This document shows, in pieces, positions 12,895 through 24,870 of a DNA stretch of 64,000 nt; the stretch's first letter is position 1, and every line of letters begins with the position of its first letter. Source of the stretch: Quercus robur (taxonomy: Eukaryota; Streptophyta; Magnoliopsida; Fagales; Fagaceae); contig NC_065541.1 in assembly GCF_932294415.1 (NCBI RefSeq), positions 56,956,290 through 57,020,289 of the forward strand, written 5' to 3'. The position numbers and the translations under genes were made by a program. The notes under the pieces are model-generated. The model was not told where the DNA came from and searched no databases. It worked only from the letters and a program-made list of their open reading frames with translations.

Positions 12895-13696
12895 TTAATC
12901 TAGCTATTTAGCCAAGTGATTAACTTAGGTAAATTATCAAATTTAGATTAACACAAACATATCATATCATTGTAAAGTGCGGAAAATAAATAACACAACA
13001 ATATGATAACTCAGGAAAACCAAACCGGTAAAAAACTTGGGGAGGATTTAACTTAGTTATCCTCAAGGTAAAACTGAATCCACTATGAAAGAATTGAAGT
13101 TTACACAATAGTGACTTAGACCACTAACATCCTATTGTTACCTCAAGTAGGAAACTTACTACCACAACCACATGACAGCCCCGAGTCCACGGACTACTTC
13201 TTTCTTGGATTCCCAGCAAGTACAAGCACTCCCGCTTGTGTATCTTTAAGCTCTTGAATCTGCAACTGAAACGATCATCAAGCTCTTGACATAATCTAGT
13301 TCTTAATAACCCTAAGTATGTATGAAGGCAACCACCTCTTGATCTCACAAAAGATTCATACACACAGCATGAGGAGCAACCTAAAATGTGGCTAGGGTTT
13401 TCTTTTTTATACCTAAGGAAAAACATAAAACCCTACACATCAAACGAGCTTGGACTGAGTTGGAAAATTCTGCAAAAAAACATTCTGCTAGAGTTTCAAT
13501 CGGTTGAGTCTAATTCTCGATCGATTGAGCCAGACAGATTTACATAGTAAATCCTGCAACAACTCAATTCCAACTTTACATAAAAAGAATATACTTTGAC
13601 CAAGTCTAAACAAGACTAAAACGTTTTGATCATGATTTTCCAACATTACAAAATAGAGTTCTAATACATTAGTTCTTAATTCCTTAGAACCTAACA
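12895..13696 (-). mobile_element. Probable solo Copia-type LTR
   Basis: On the minus strand the segment begins TGTTAGGTTCTAAGGAATTA, a start shared by many plant Copia LTRs. It contains the phrases caccgnttggttttcctgag and gaggcaacaataggat-like blocks and the cggttgag/cgattgagcc region. The right end (ctaaca, 13696) is sharp. The left end near 12895-12960 is uncertain and I found no convincing target duplication. No coding domains adjoin it. Confidence 0.5.
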
Positions 13697-15230
13697 GAGT
13701 TGTTTAACAACATGTTTTTAGTTTTTAAATAATATTACATACATTTTCACATATTTTTTCATCCACACATATTTTAAAAAAAATACAAATAATGTTATTA
13801 AAATAACGTTACCAGATGGCCCCTTTATAATGTCAAACCTGTTACATGCATAATGCATCAATAATCTACTTATGGGAAAAGCAATAATTATATTAGAAAT
13901 TTATAATAATAAAAAAATTATGAAAAAAATACCATGTTAACAGGTGTATTAAGTAAAATTGATAAACTATTTAAGGAAAGTTTTGATACCACTTTTATGG
14001 AAAATTAAAAAAGTTGCCACTACATTATTATTTTTTTTCATAAAATATTTCTTAAAACGGTTTACTAAAAAATGCTCTTAAAGCATTTGTTAACTTTTCT
14101 CATAATTTTTTTTTTTGATAATTTTTTATATTTTTAATAAAAATGGTATTAATTGTTTTTTTCTAAATTAGTTTATTAAAAAAATGTAGTAAGAGTACAC
14201 AACCCTAAAAATAGATAAAATTTGTAAAATAATATTTAATATTAATTATATAAATTGATATTATTTTGAAGTTATTTTGGAGATCTAATATATTTATTAA
14301 AATATTGCAACACTTAAAATCTTGTTTTTTAAAAAACAAACTAGATTCTTCAAAACAATGTCAATTTTATATAATAATAATAATAATAATAATCATCGTT
14401 TTACAAATTTTATAGAGAGAATAGGCTAGATATCTGGGGCTATTTGAATTTAGATCCCCCTCATTTAAAGAACTAAACATTGTCCGTTGGCAAAAAGCTT
14501 TTTGCTTTTTATTTTTTTGCCTTTTGTCTTAGTTTTTATTTTTTTATTTTTAATTACAAATCTATTTTTTTGTGTGAAAATAAACTAAATTTATTTATTT
14601 TTGTCACACATTTAGTACAAAAAGCTATCAAAAATTATAAATTTTGTCTCATATTTAACAAATAAGCTACCGGAAATTACGAGATAGAAAACATATACCG
14701 ACATACAACATCATCCGGCTATTTTCCATCTACCCACTTTTACTCGTATTTGGTTGCTTTTTGGTCAAGTGTCTCATTAAAATATAATTAAGTCCCTTCA
14801 GAAGAAGTTTTATCCGCTCCAAGTATACTTTCCACATGATAATAATAATAAAATAAAATAAATCAATGTAGAAAACTCAAATGACAATACAAAGTTTGCA
14901 ATAAGTTATTCATAAATGACTTTTAGTTGAAGGGTTAATAAACTCAGCCAAAAAAGAAGAAGAAGAAGAAGATTAATTTGTGTATATAAAATGGCTTTGA
15001 GTTTCAATCTCAGGTGAACTTGGGAGATCAATCCAATAGCAAGAACACAGAGCATTCCTATGCACAATCTAGCTACATGACTTTTCGTATAAATAGAACT
15101 AACAGATCCCACATAACAAATTTCTTTTCACCAACTAGAGAATGAACCATCCTTTTGAGTCATGATCTTCAATGTAAGAGTAAACATTGCAACTCATTAA
15201 TTGAAATGAAAAATCTAAATTAGGTCACAG
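13697..15230. other. AT-rich spacer with decayed MITE sequence
   Basis: Very AT-rich, with long A/T runs. The stretch at 14030-14100 (aaatatttcttaaaacgg followed by tttactaaaaaatgctctta) resembles the hairpin MITE at 34.9-35.1 kb and is probably a decayed relative. The last few hundred bases may include the AAK6 3' untranslated region. No gene seen. Confidence 0.4.
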
Positions 15231-15458
15231 TATATTAAATACTCCAAAACATTTGCTATATAAGATAGTATCTTATACAGCAGCTATGAGCTTAATTTGA
15301 AGAAAACTTTATAGGCTTATCAACATCATTGCCAAAATCTGCTTCAAGCAAACTATGCTACCGAAACCTACTCAAGCAGGGACTAGTGTCCCAGATAACT
15401 AGAATTACATAGCAAAAGAACTTAGGACAGAGAGGAGAGACGATCTGATGTGATGCGA

Positions 15459-17115
<1,657 letters not shown>

Positions 17116-18495
17116 GGAATTGGCCCTCTACTACTTTGGTTATCTTGGTCTCCTTCAGGCTATTCTGCCGGATCTTATTCTACTTCTATCTCACTAGTTG
17201 ATAACCTGTGCCATGCATAGAATAGTATTAGATCAACTACATAAATGCATACATAATATCAGTTCATTTATATATATATATATATATATATAAAAAGAGG
17301 AAATTAAAATAGTTTTTTTTTTTATAAGTAGGTGACTTATCCACCAAAACTTCATATTGTTCTGAATTTCAGATCTTCTTAAACAAAGCCCGCAAAACCA
17401 CAACATGGTAAAGCCCAAAACATGCATTTCCCTTTATTACCTCTTCCCTCCAGTTTCTTGGCAACCAAACATCAATCGAAATGTAAAACAAGTCAATTCC
17501 CTTTCAGCTTAACCTAACACATCTACATTTATGCAAAATTAGTATATTTCTATTCAAATTTTCTCCCTCTTCCTAAAAGACCCACAACAGTATAAAACAC
17601 AAAACTTCAACTTTCCATTGTTCATCCATTTTCTCCACATTCTCAGCAACCAAACATAAATTTAAGCAACTAAATATAAAGCTAATTAAGTTTTCAAATC
17701 ATGCCCCAAGACACCAATAATTTTTTTTTTTTGGGTAAGTAACAAATGTTATTCAGAAAAAAGATTGCACCCAGTGCACAGGACCTATACTAGATGTACA
17801 TCATAATTCATAGCTAAGCTTTGAGATTACAAAGATCTTCCCAAAAAAAAAAAAAAAAAACCCTCACCTAAAAATAAAATGAAAAATCCAAACATGCACC
17901 AACCATCTTGTACCAATACAGATTCCAATTATACAAAATACAATACAAACCACCAATACAAATTACATCAACTAAGCAAACTGTCTATAGTGCTAGCAAA
18001 TTAGCAATACAGAGCAAAGCAGCCATCACAAATTAATGGAATCTAAAAAAACTTAGGATTTCATGTTTTCATACGAGATTAAATGGAATACAAAAATATG
18101 TTACTGATTACACAGGTTGCGTTTGGAACTAGTTCTTGCATAAGAAATTTCATAGTTAGATGGCATAACTAAAAATAAACAGATGTTTAATTCATAACAA
18201 CAAAAAAAAAATGTCATTTTGGCAGGAAAAAAAGAAAAAGAAAAAAGAAACAAAAACAAAATGAAAGAGCGAAAACATACCTGCTTGCTAGCTGCGAAGA
18301 CTGAAGTGTATTGGAGGGGAATTTGGGGGTTTGTTTGGGGTGCTCTAATCTTGTTTGATTTGGAGCACCGATTGGATTTTTTGCAGAATTTGGGACATTA
18401 GGAAAGGTTGGGTGGCTGCAGAGCCAGTTATGAAAGTTAAAGAAACTGGACAAGAAGAACAAACTAAACGAACCAAGAGAGAAACACAGAATCAT
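17116..18495 (-). other. AAK6 5' leader: two untranslated exons and one intron
   Basis: On the minus strand a good donor (AGCAAGCAG|GTATGT, boundary at 18281) and a good acceptor (GGCACAG|GTTATC, exon start 17205) define a leader intron at 17206-18280. That leaves untranslated exons at about 18495-18281 and 17205-17116. The transcription start is placed near 18495 only because the transposon begins at 18505. The intron has poly-T and TA runs and no coding sequence. Confidence 0.5.
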
Positions 18496-18504
18496 GGGAC
18501 TTTG

Positions 18505-19967
18505 GGCGAAAATGGGTAACTAACCATAATTTTTCAACTAGTTAGTAGTTCTGGTTCCCAAACTATATTAGTTACTAGCATTTTATTTTGGCCTATAAAT
18601 TGAGTCTTTGAGACTCGATTCCCTTGCGTACTTGGAAATCGAGTCTCTAAGGCTCGATTTATAAACCAACAAAATTTAAAAAAATTTTAAGTCTCAAGTC
18701 TCTCGTACAATCCAAAATACACAAATTTTTTTTTAAGAAATCCAGAAACACAACAATCAGATCAAAGGGAGGAAAAATCAGATCGGATAGGAGAGGCGAC
18801 CTGCTTAGAACATATCAGAGAAAAAAAAAAAAAAAAAAAAAAAAAGAGAAGAACCCAGAACATCAAAGAAGAACCTGGGTCGCGCGCTGCCTGGGTTGGT
18901 CGCGCGCGGCCCAGATCGCGCGCTGCTTGGATTGATCGGCCTGGGTCGCCGCGTACCGCGCTGCCTGGCCTGGGTCGCACACTGGGCACAGGGCCTGGCC
19001 TGGGTTCTTCTCTCTCTATTTCTGGTTTTTTTTTTTCTCTGGGTTCTTCTGGGTCTAGGTTCTTCTTTGGTGTTTATAAGGATTATAAATCGAGTCTTAG
19101 AGACTCGATCTTCATGTGATCACCATAATTTTTCAACTAGTTAGTAGTTCTGGTTCCCAAACCTTATTAGTTATTAGCATTCCATTTTGGCCTATAAATC
19201 GAGTTTTTGAGACTCGATTTCCTTTCCTACTTGGAAAGAAAGGAAATCGAGTCTCTAAGGCTCGATTTATAAACCAAAAAAATTTAAAAAAATTATAAGT
19301 CTCAAGTCTCTCGTACAAGCCAAAATACACAAAATACACAAAAAAAAAAAAAAAAAAATCCAGAAACACAACAATCAGATCAAAGGGAGGAAAAATCAGA
19401 TCAGATAGGAGAGGTGACCTGCCCAGAACATATCAGAGAAGAACCCAGGAAAAAAAAAAACAAAAAACAAACAAACAAACCAGAAACAGAAAGAGAGAAG
19501 AACCTGGGTCGCGCACTGCCTGGGTTGGTCGCGCGTGGCCCAGATCGCGCGCTGCCTGAATCGGTAGGCCTGATTCGCTGCGCACCGCACTGCCTGGCCT
19601 AGGTCGCGCACGGTGCATGCTGCCTGGCCTGGGTCGCGCACGATGCGTGCGGCCTGGCTTGGGTCTCACACCGTGCGCGCGGCCTGGCCTGGGTCGCGCA
19701 CGGCGTGTGGGGCCTGGCCTAGGTCGTGCATGGTGCGCGGCCTGGGTTCTTCTCTCTTTGTTTCTAGTTTTTTTTTTTTTTTTCTCTGGGTTCTTCTTTG
19801 GTGTTTATAAGGATTATAAATCAAGTCTTAGAGACTCGATTTTCATGTGGTCGCCATAGGCCAAAATCGAGTCTCATAGACTTAAGATGCTAGTAAATAA
19901 TATAGTTTGGGAACTAGAACTACTAACTATATAGTTGGAAAATTATGGTTAGTTACCCATTTTCGCC
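18505..19967. mobile_element. Non-autonomous Mutator-like element with 9-bp TSD
   Basis: Perfect 9-bp direct repeats gggactttg flank it (18496-18504 and 19968-19976). The ends are GGCGAAAATGGGTAACTAAC and its reverse complement. The inverted similarity continues about 90-100 bases inward, with a few mismatches, through the phrase ttcccaaactatatta. Long terminal inverted repeats plus a 9-bp duplication are the Mutator signature. No transposase frame is present. The interior is a head-to-tail duplication with a period of about 599 bases (copies begin near 18524 and 19123). Each copy carries short gagtct/agactc palindromes, a poly-A/T tract and a GC-rich block. It sits directly upstream of the AAK6 leader. 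Confidence 0.85.
19603..19750. repeat. 30-bp GC-rich minisatellite inside the Mutator-like element
   Basis: Five imperfect units start at about 19603, 19633, 19663, 19693 and 19723, each like gtcgcgcacggtgc followed by gcctggcctgg. The block is far more GC- and CpG-rich than anything around it. A shorter version occurs in the first internal copy near 18880-19000. Confidence 0.8.
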
Positions 19968-20149
19968 GGGACTTTGTACAGTTTTGTCCGCTGCAAAATA
20001 ATTTCCCCTTTAAAAAAAAAGATCTTTATATTAAACTCTTATTTAACCATAAAAAACTTTATCAATTAAGCACTTAAACTAATCGGAACTTACAACCTTA
20101 TATCGTTTATTCCTATTTGATAGCAACAATGTTACTTGGCAATGAATAA

Positions 20150-20362
20150 AGCAGAGTTTGGATTGTACTGAATACAACCCACGTCAAGATGTATTTTCCT
20201 TGTGTCCCATGCACTATTCATGGGACCCACAAATACGGAAAAATGCAAATTTTTCTTTAAAACTGGGTCACACGACACTATTCATATATTTAAAAATTAT
20301 TTTGCTACAGTATTTTCAGTAATAAATTTTAAGTAATAAGCATAATCCAAACAGACCCTAAG
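20150..20362. mobile_element. Possible TIR MITE
   Basis: The left edge has gagtttggattgtactg and the right edge, read inward on the minus strand, has GGTCTGTTTGGATTATGC, a PIF/Harbinger-like inverted end. The target duplication is not clear. The sequence between is non-coding. Confidence 0.35.
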
Positions 20363-21453
20363 AATGTCTATCAGTCTATATTGTTTATGTACGAGAATAA
20401 CTATATTTACATTTGTTGATATTAATTTTATGTTTCCATAAGAAACATTATATTTTATATAACATTTGCAAATATGCTAATAACTACATCACATTTATCG
20501 GTAGTTTTTATGAATAGCTCAAACAAATTTCTTGTCTGCTTAAGGTTGTAAAAGAACAATGTTATTTAGGAACAACTCGAGTTTGGCTAATCATCAAAAA
20601 AAAAAAAAAAATTTGAGTTTGGCTTAAGAAAAAGCTTGTTTAATGTATATTTGTTTAGTTAAAAAGTAAAATTCAAACATAAACAAATCATGCTCAAACA
20701 AAATAATAACTTATTGAACAAACTCATTAACATTAATACGAGACTTGATTTAGCTTATATATAACATTATATTTTAATATCTATATTTGTTTCAAAATAT
20801 TCTTCGATAGACTTAAAATTGAATTATGTAAGTTTATAAATATATTCATATGATATCAAATTACTATTATTTACCATTTATTAAAAATGTAAATAGTCTA
20901 TTTACCTTGTCCGTTCTCAGCTCGATTTAATGAAATTCATATGTTCGAATCTTCTCGATGATGTATCGAAGGGACTTCAAAGGGAATACTTGTTTATTTT
21001 GTCCCTCGCCACACAGTTGTATGTGAGAAGGTAAATGTTTGTTGGCAATCTTTCTGTTTGTAAAACCCAAGCTATGTGTATGTATTTATGGTGAGTAGCT
21101 TTTGGTTTTGCAGATCCTTGAAGAGGAAAATGTTTATAATTTGATGACTATAGGGGTGTACCCATTGTACATAGTTCCATTGGACGAGGATGTATTATCA
21201 TTTGAACTCGACCTTGCTTATAAAGTACGTAAAAATTTGTTTTTGTCCGTTCTGCTGATTTATATTAATTATTTCTCTTTGTGCTTCTGATGTCTTATTT
21301 TATTTTTTGATTTTTATCATTTTTTTTCCGTACATCTTAGGAAAGCCAAGTCGATGGTGATACAAGCTCACTTTGGCATATCGCTAAAGCCATTCGCAAG
21401 CTTGAGGTCGTGAGATTTTACTAATGTAATTTAGTTAATTCATATAAGGGATG

Positions 21454-22011
21454 TGAAGAAGTGCAAATCGTCAGTCTTGAAGGTTCGTCCAGATGGAGCC
21501 GTATCTTCGTCGGTGTCACTGTAAAAATGGTAAGATAGCTCCCTTAAGGTGGACACCGGTGTGGTGCCTGCCACCACATCTCCGATGCCAAAGTCAGTAT
21601 AAGAGAACTTTGAGGAAATAACAAAGTATTAGAATAACTAGTAATGCTTTGAGGTATGTCTGTGTACCTTGTATTGGTGCTGTGAGGGCTTTATATATGC
21701 TTCCACAGCCCTTAGCCGTTATGGTAGTTGATGTGGTTTTAATGTCTCTCTTGGTAACGCCTCATGCTCAATAATGTGTGCCTTAATGAGGCATCCAACG
21801 GTCTGTACAGCTAGTCTTGTAACCGCTCGGGACATTATTGGCTGCATTGAATGGCTTCGTTACTTTCGTTAGTGATACGGACATGTGGTTAGTTCGTTTT
21901 AGAGGACAGCCTCGTCGGTCTCGAAGGGATCGTTCAGGGAGGTTGAGTTCGTCAGTCCATCAACGAAGTATATGTAGATTGTCCAAGCAAGGTGAGTTCG
22001 TCGGTCCCATA
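21454..22011 (-). repeat. 3' LTR of the Ty3/gypsy element
   Basis: About 558 bases aligned end to end with the copy at 24310-24870. It begins tgaagaagtgcaaatcg on the plus strand. A TATA-type box (catatataaagccc on the minus strand) lies at about 21688-21702. The inner end cccata has lost one base relative to cccatca. Confidence 0.9.
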
Positions 22012-22025
22012 AGCTGCCCCCCAAG
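22012..22025 (-). promoter_or_regulatory. Polypurine tract of the LTR element
   Basis: Immediately inside the 3' LTR the minus strand reads aacttggggggcagct, a purine-rich G run in the expected place for plus-strand DNA priming. Confidence 0.6.
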
Positions 22026-22052
22026 TTCTGTGGTCGTCATGACGTGTTATGA

Positions 22053-22295
22053 CGACCATTAGAAGATGAAAGGTTTCCTGATCAGACATGGCTCTTAGAG
22101 ACGAAGAACTCAAAGTTGAAAAAAGACTTGATTATCGCCATGGACGAGGCCAACACTCTCAAGGTCATTGCTGTTAAAGCCGTTGAGTCTTTTCAGCAGG
22201 TTGAAGATCTATTGCGATACCTCGCCAAGCAAAATCTAGAGAACCTTGATCTTGAGGACGTAGACAAAGAAATCTGTTGTGACTTGCACTTTTGA
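22053..22295 (+). pseudogene. Antisense ORF remnant of the Tat-like element
   Basis: An 80-codon open frame runs opposite to gag, between the tandem array and the 3' LTR, with segments such as KLKKDLIIAMDEANTL and VESFQQVEDLLRYLAKQN and an acidic end NLDLEDVDKEI. Tat-lineage gypsy elements are known to carry an extra antisense gene at this place. The frame has no clear start and looks like the C-terminal coiled-coil end of a longer protein. Its function is unknown. Confidence 0.55.
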
Positions 22296-22310
22296 GGGGG
22301 TATTGACCCG

Positions 22311-23106
22311 TCAGTAACTTACATCCGTCTAGGCGGAATCTTGTTACTTAGCCAATTTTTGTGACTTACACCCATTGAAGGGATCTTGTCATTTTTGGAT
22401 TCATCAGTAACTTACATCTGTCCAGGCGGAATCTTGTTACTTAGCCAGTTTTTGTGACTTACACCCATTGAAGGGATCTTGTCATTCTTGGATTTGTCAG
22501 TAACTTACATCCGTCCAGGCGGAATCTTGTTACTTAGCAAGTTTTTGTGACTTACACCCATTGAAGGGATCTTGTCATTCTTGGCTTCGTTAGTAACTTA
22601 CATTCATCCAGGCGGAATCTTGTTACTTAACCAGTTTTTGTGACTTACACCCATTGAAGGGATCTTGTCATTCTTGGCTTCGTCAGTAACTTACATCCAT
22701 CCAGGCGGAATCTTGTTACTTAGCAAGTTTTTGTGACTTACACCCATTGAAGGGATCTTGTCATTCTTGGCTTTGTCAATAACTTACATCCGTCCAGGCG
22801 GAATCTTGTTACTTAGCAAGTTTTTGTGACTTACACCCATTGAAGGGATCTTGTCATTCTTGGCTTTGTCAATAACTTACATCCGTCCAGGCAGAATCTT
22901 GTTACTTAGTCAGTTTTTGTGACTTACACCCATTGAAGGGATCTTGTCATTCTTGGCTTCGTCAGTAACTTACATCTGTCCAGGCGGAATCTTGTTACTT
23001 AGCAAGTTTTTGTGACTTACACCCATTGAAGGGATCTTGTCATTCTTGGCTTCGTCAGTAACTTACATCCGTCCAAACGGAATCTTATTACTTAGCCAGT
23101 TTTTGG
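22311..23106. repeat. 93-bp tandem array in the retrotransposon 3' region
   Basis: Unit starts (tcagtaacttacat and variants) fall at 22311, 22404, 22497, 22590, 22683, 22776, 22869, 22962 and 23055, an exact 93-base period: eight full units and a partial ninth. Each unit holds aggcggaatcttgttactta and acccattgaagggatcttgt. Units differ by only a few substitutions. Tandem subrepeats between pol and the 3' LTR are typical of the Tat/Ogre group. Confidence 0.95.
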
Positions 23107-23200
23107 TTTTTAAGCTGCTGGGTTTGCTCGCACTAAGTCATTGGCCGAATAGTTTTTTTTTTTTATTGCTTTCAAAAACGAATACAATTGTTTGTTACAT

Positions 23201-23338
23201 CTATTGGTGGTACTTCTTCAAGCGCTCAATGTTCCATGGTCGTGATAGTTTTTGCCCGTCTATGGTCTCCAGGTGATAACTGCCTTGTTTGGAGTAATGG
23301 ACGACCTGGTAGGGTCCTTCCCAAGTTGGGCTGAGTTT
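23201..23338 (-). pseudogene. Last ~45 codons of a gypsy pol polyprotein
   Basis: In a frame different from gag, the minus strand reads a segment beginning KLSPTWEGPYQVV and ending RPWNIERLKKYHQ then stop. This is the recognisable extreme C-terminus of plant Ty3/gypsy pol, after the integrase domain. It overlaps the 3' part of the gag frame, so the gag stop is reached by reading the pol tail in the wrong frame. Confidence 0.85.
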
Positions 23339-24231
23339 CCCTTGGGCAGGGTCTTTTCCACATCCTTTATCGCGGCTAAAGCATATTCAGCGTTCATGTA
23401 CTTCTGTGCCTTCAAGAGCATTTCCACCATCGTCTTTGGTGGATTCTTTGCGAGGGAGGCCACGAGATCCCTGGACCTCAGTCCTGCTTTGAAGGTCGTC
23501 AGCTGCACCTTGTCATCGGCTTTGTCCACCTCCAGAGTCTCCCGGGTGAAGCGTTTGACATATGACCTCAGAGTTTCCTTCTCTCCCTGTCTAATGGTGA
23601 GTAAGTAGTTTGCCGGCCTCTTTAGACGTTGCCCCCCTATGAAATGGCGCAAGAAGACATTACTTAATTGCTCGAAGTTGTCTACGAACGAGGTCGGCAA
23701 CTTCATGAACCATTCTCTTGCAGCTCCTCTGAGAGTGGTGGGAGAGGAACGACACAGTATCTCGTCAGGTGGTTGTTGAAGACCTAGAGTTGTCTTGAAG
23801 GTATTAAGATGATCTTGAGGGTCCCTAAGTCCATTGAACGGCTCAAGTTGAGGTAAGCGAAACTTTGACGGTACAGGGCATTCAAGTACCGCCGTGGTGA
23901 AAGGCGAATTCATAGCCCTTACCATTTTGTCTACGCTTCGGTCTGTCTTCTCCTTAATGGCGCTCCTCAGTTCATCCATCTCCTTCCTCATTTCTCGAAA
24001 GAGATCTGAATTCTGCTCGTCCGGAGTAGTTGGCCTCTGAGGGGTACCCCTCCTGTGGCTATCCCCTTCTCCTTCCAGGTTACCCTTGGACCGGTTCTCT
24101 TCCTGTTGAGCCTGTTGGACCTGCTGGAGTCGTAGCTTCATTTCCTGGTTTTGCTTGGTGAGTTCTTCAATGGTGGCTGCAAGGGCTTGAACTTGCTGGG
24201 CCAAGGCTGTTGAATCTGGATTGGGTTCCAT
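23260..24231 (-). CDS. Truncated Ty3/gypsy gag
   Basis: A 323-codon frame starting MEPNPDSTALAQQV. Residues about 8-45 are a Gln/Glu-rich coiled coil and 55-75 a polar linker. About 115-245 is the retrotransposon gag domain (EPFNGLRDPQDHLNTFK, AAREWFMKLP and FLRHFIGGQRLKRP are diagnostic). About 250-292 ends KAQKYMNAEYALAAIKD. After about residue 298 the frame no longer encodes gag but out-of-frame pol sequence. The CCHC zinc knuckle and everything to the end of pol are missing. The frame is open and could be translated; whether this element moves with helper enzymes is unknown. Confidence 0.85.
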   Translation of the reverse strand: MEPNPDSTALAQQVQALAATIEELTKQNQEMKLRLQQVQQAQQEENRSKGNLEGEGDSHRRGTPQRPTTPDEQNSDLFREMRKEMDELRSAIKEKTDRSVDKMVRAMNSPFTTAVLECPVPSKFRLPQLEPFNGLRDPQDHLNTFKTTLGLQQPPDEILCRSSPTTLRGAAREWFMKLPTSFVDNFEQLSNVFLRHFIGGQRLKRPANYLLTIRQGEKETLRSYVKRFTRETLEVDKADDKVQLTTFKAGLRSRDLVASLAKNPPKTMVEMLLKAQKYMNAEYALAAIKDVEKTLPKGNSAQLGKDPTRSSITPNKAVITWRP

Positions 24232-24289
24232 CTGAATGTAGAAGGTTGATGGAAACTATGTTTTCAAATATGAATCTGAAAATGTCGTT

Positions 24290-24308
24290 CCCCACAGACG
24301 GCGCCAAA
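24290..24308 (-). other. Primer binding site of the LTR element
   Basis: One base inside the 5' LTR end the minus strand reads TTTGGCGCCGTCTGTGGGG. TTGGCGCC-type sequences are the usual primer site position and type in plant Tat/Athila elements. The tRNA species was not checked. Confidence 0.75.
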
Positions 24309-24309
24309 C

Positions 24310-24870
24310 TGATGAAGTGCAAATCGTCAGTCTTGAAGGTTCGTCCAAATGGAGCCGTATCTTCGTCGGTGTCACTGTGAAAATGGTAAGATAGCTCCCT
24401 TAAGGTGGACACCAGTGTGGTGCCTGCCACCACGTCTCCGATGCCAAAGTCAGTATAAGAGAACTTTGAGGAAATAACAAAGTATCAGAATAACTAGTAA
24501 TGCTTTGAGGTGTGTCTGTGTACCTTGTATTGGTGTTGTGAGGGCTTTATATATGCTTCCACAGCCCCTAGCCGTTATGGTAGTTAATGTGGTTTTAATG
24601 TCTCTCTTGGTAACGCCTCATGCTCAATAATGTGTGCCTTAATGAGGCATCCAACGGTCTGTACAGCTGGTCTTGTAACCGCTCGGGACATTATTGGCTG
24701 CATTGAATGGCTTCGTTACTTTCGTCAGTGATACGGACATGTGGTTAGTTCGTTTTAGAGGACAGCCTCGTTGGTCTCGAAGGGATCGTTCAGGGAGGTT
24801 GAGTTCGTCAGTCCATCAACGAAGTATATGCTGAGATCGTCCAAGCAAGCTGAGTTCGTCAGTCCCATCA
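24310..24870 (-). repeat. 5' LTR of the Ty3/gypsy element
   Basis: 561 bases, tgatgaagtgcaaatcg to agtcccatca on the plus strand. It pairs with 21454-22011 and is followed directly by the ggatg target duplication. Confidence 0.92.

Noticed and set aside
18762..19859. Ala/Arg/Gly-rich frames at the GC-rich blocks
   Set aside because: They arise from the 30-bp minisatellite within the Mutator-like element and lack any domain.
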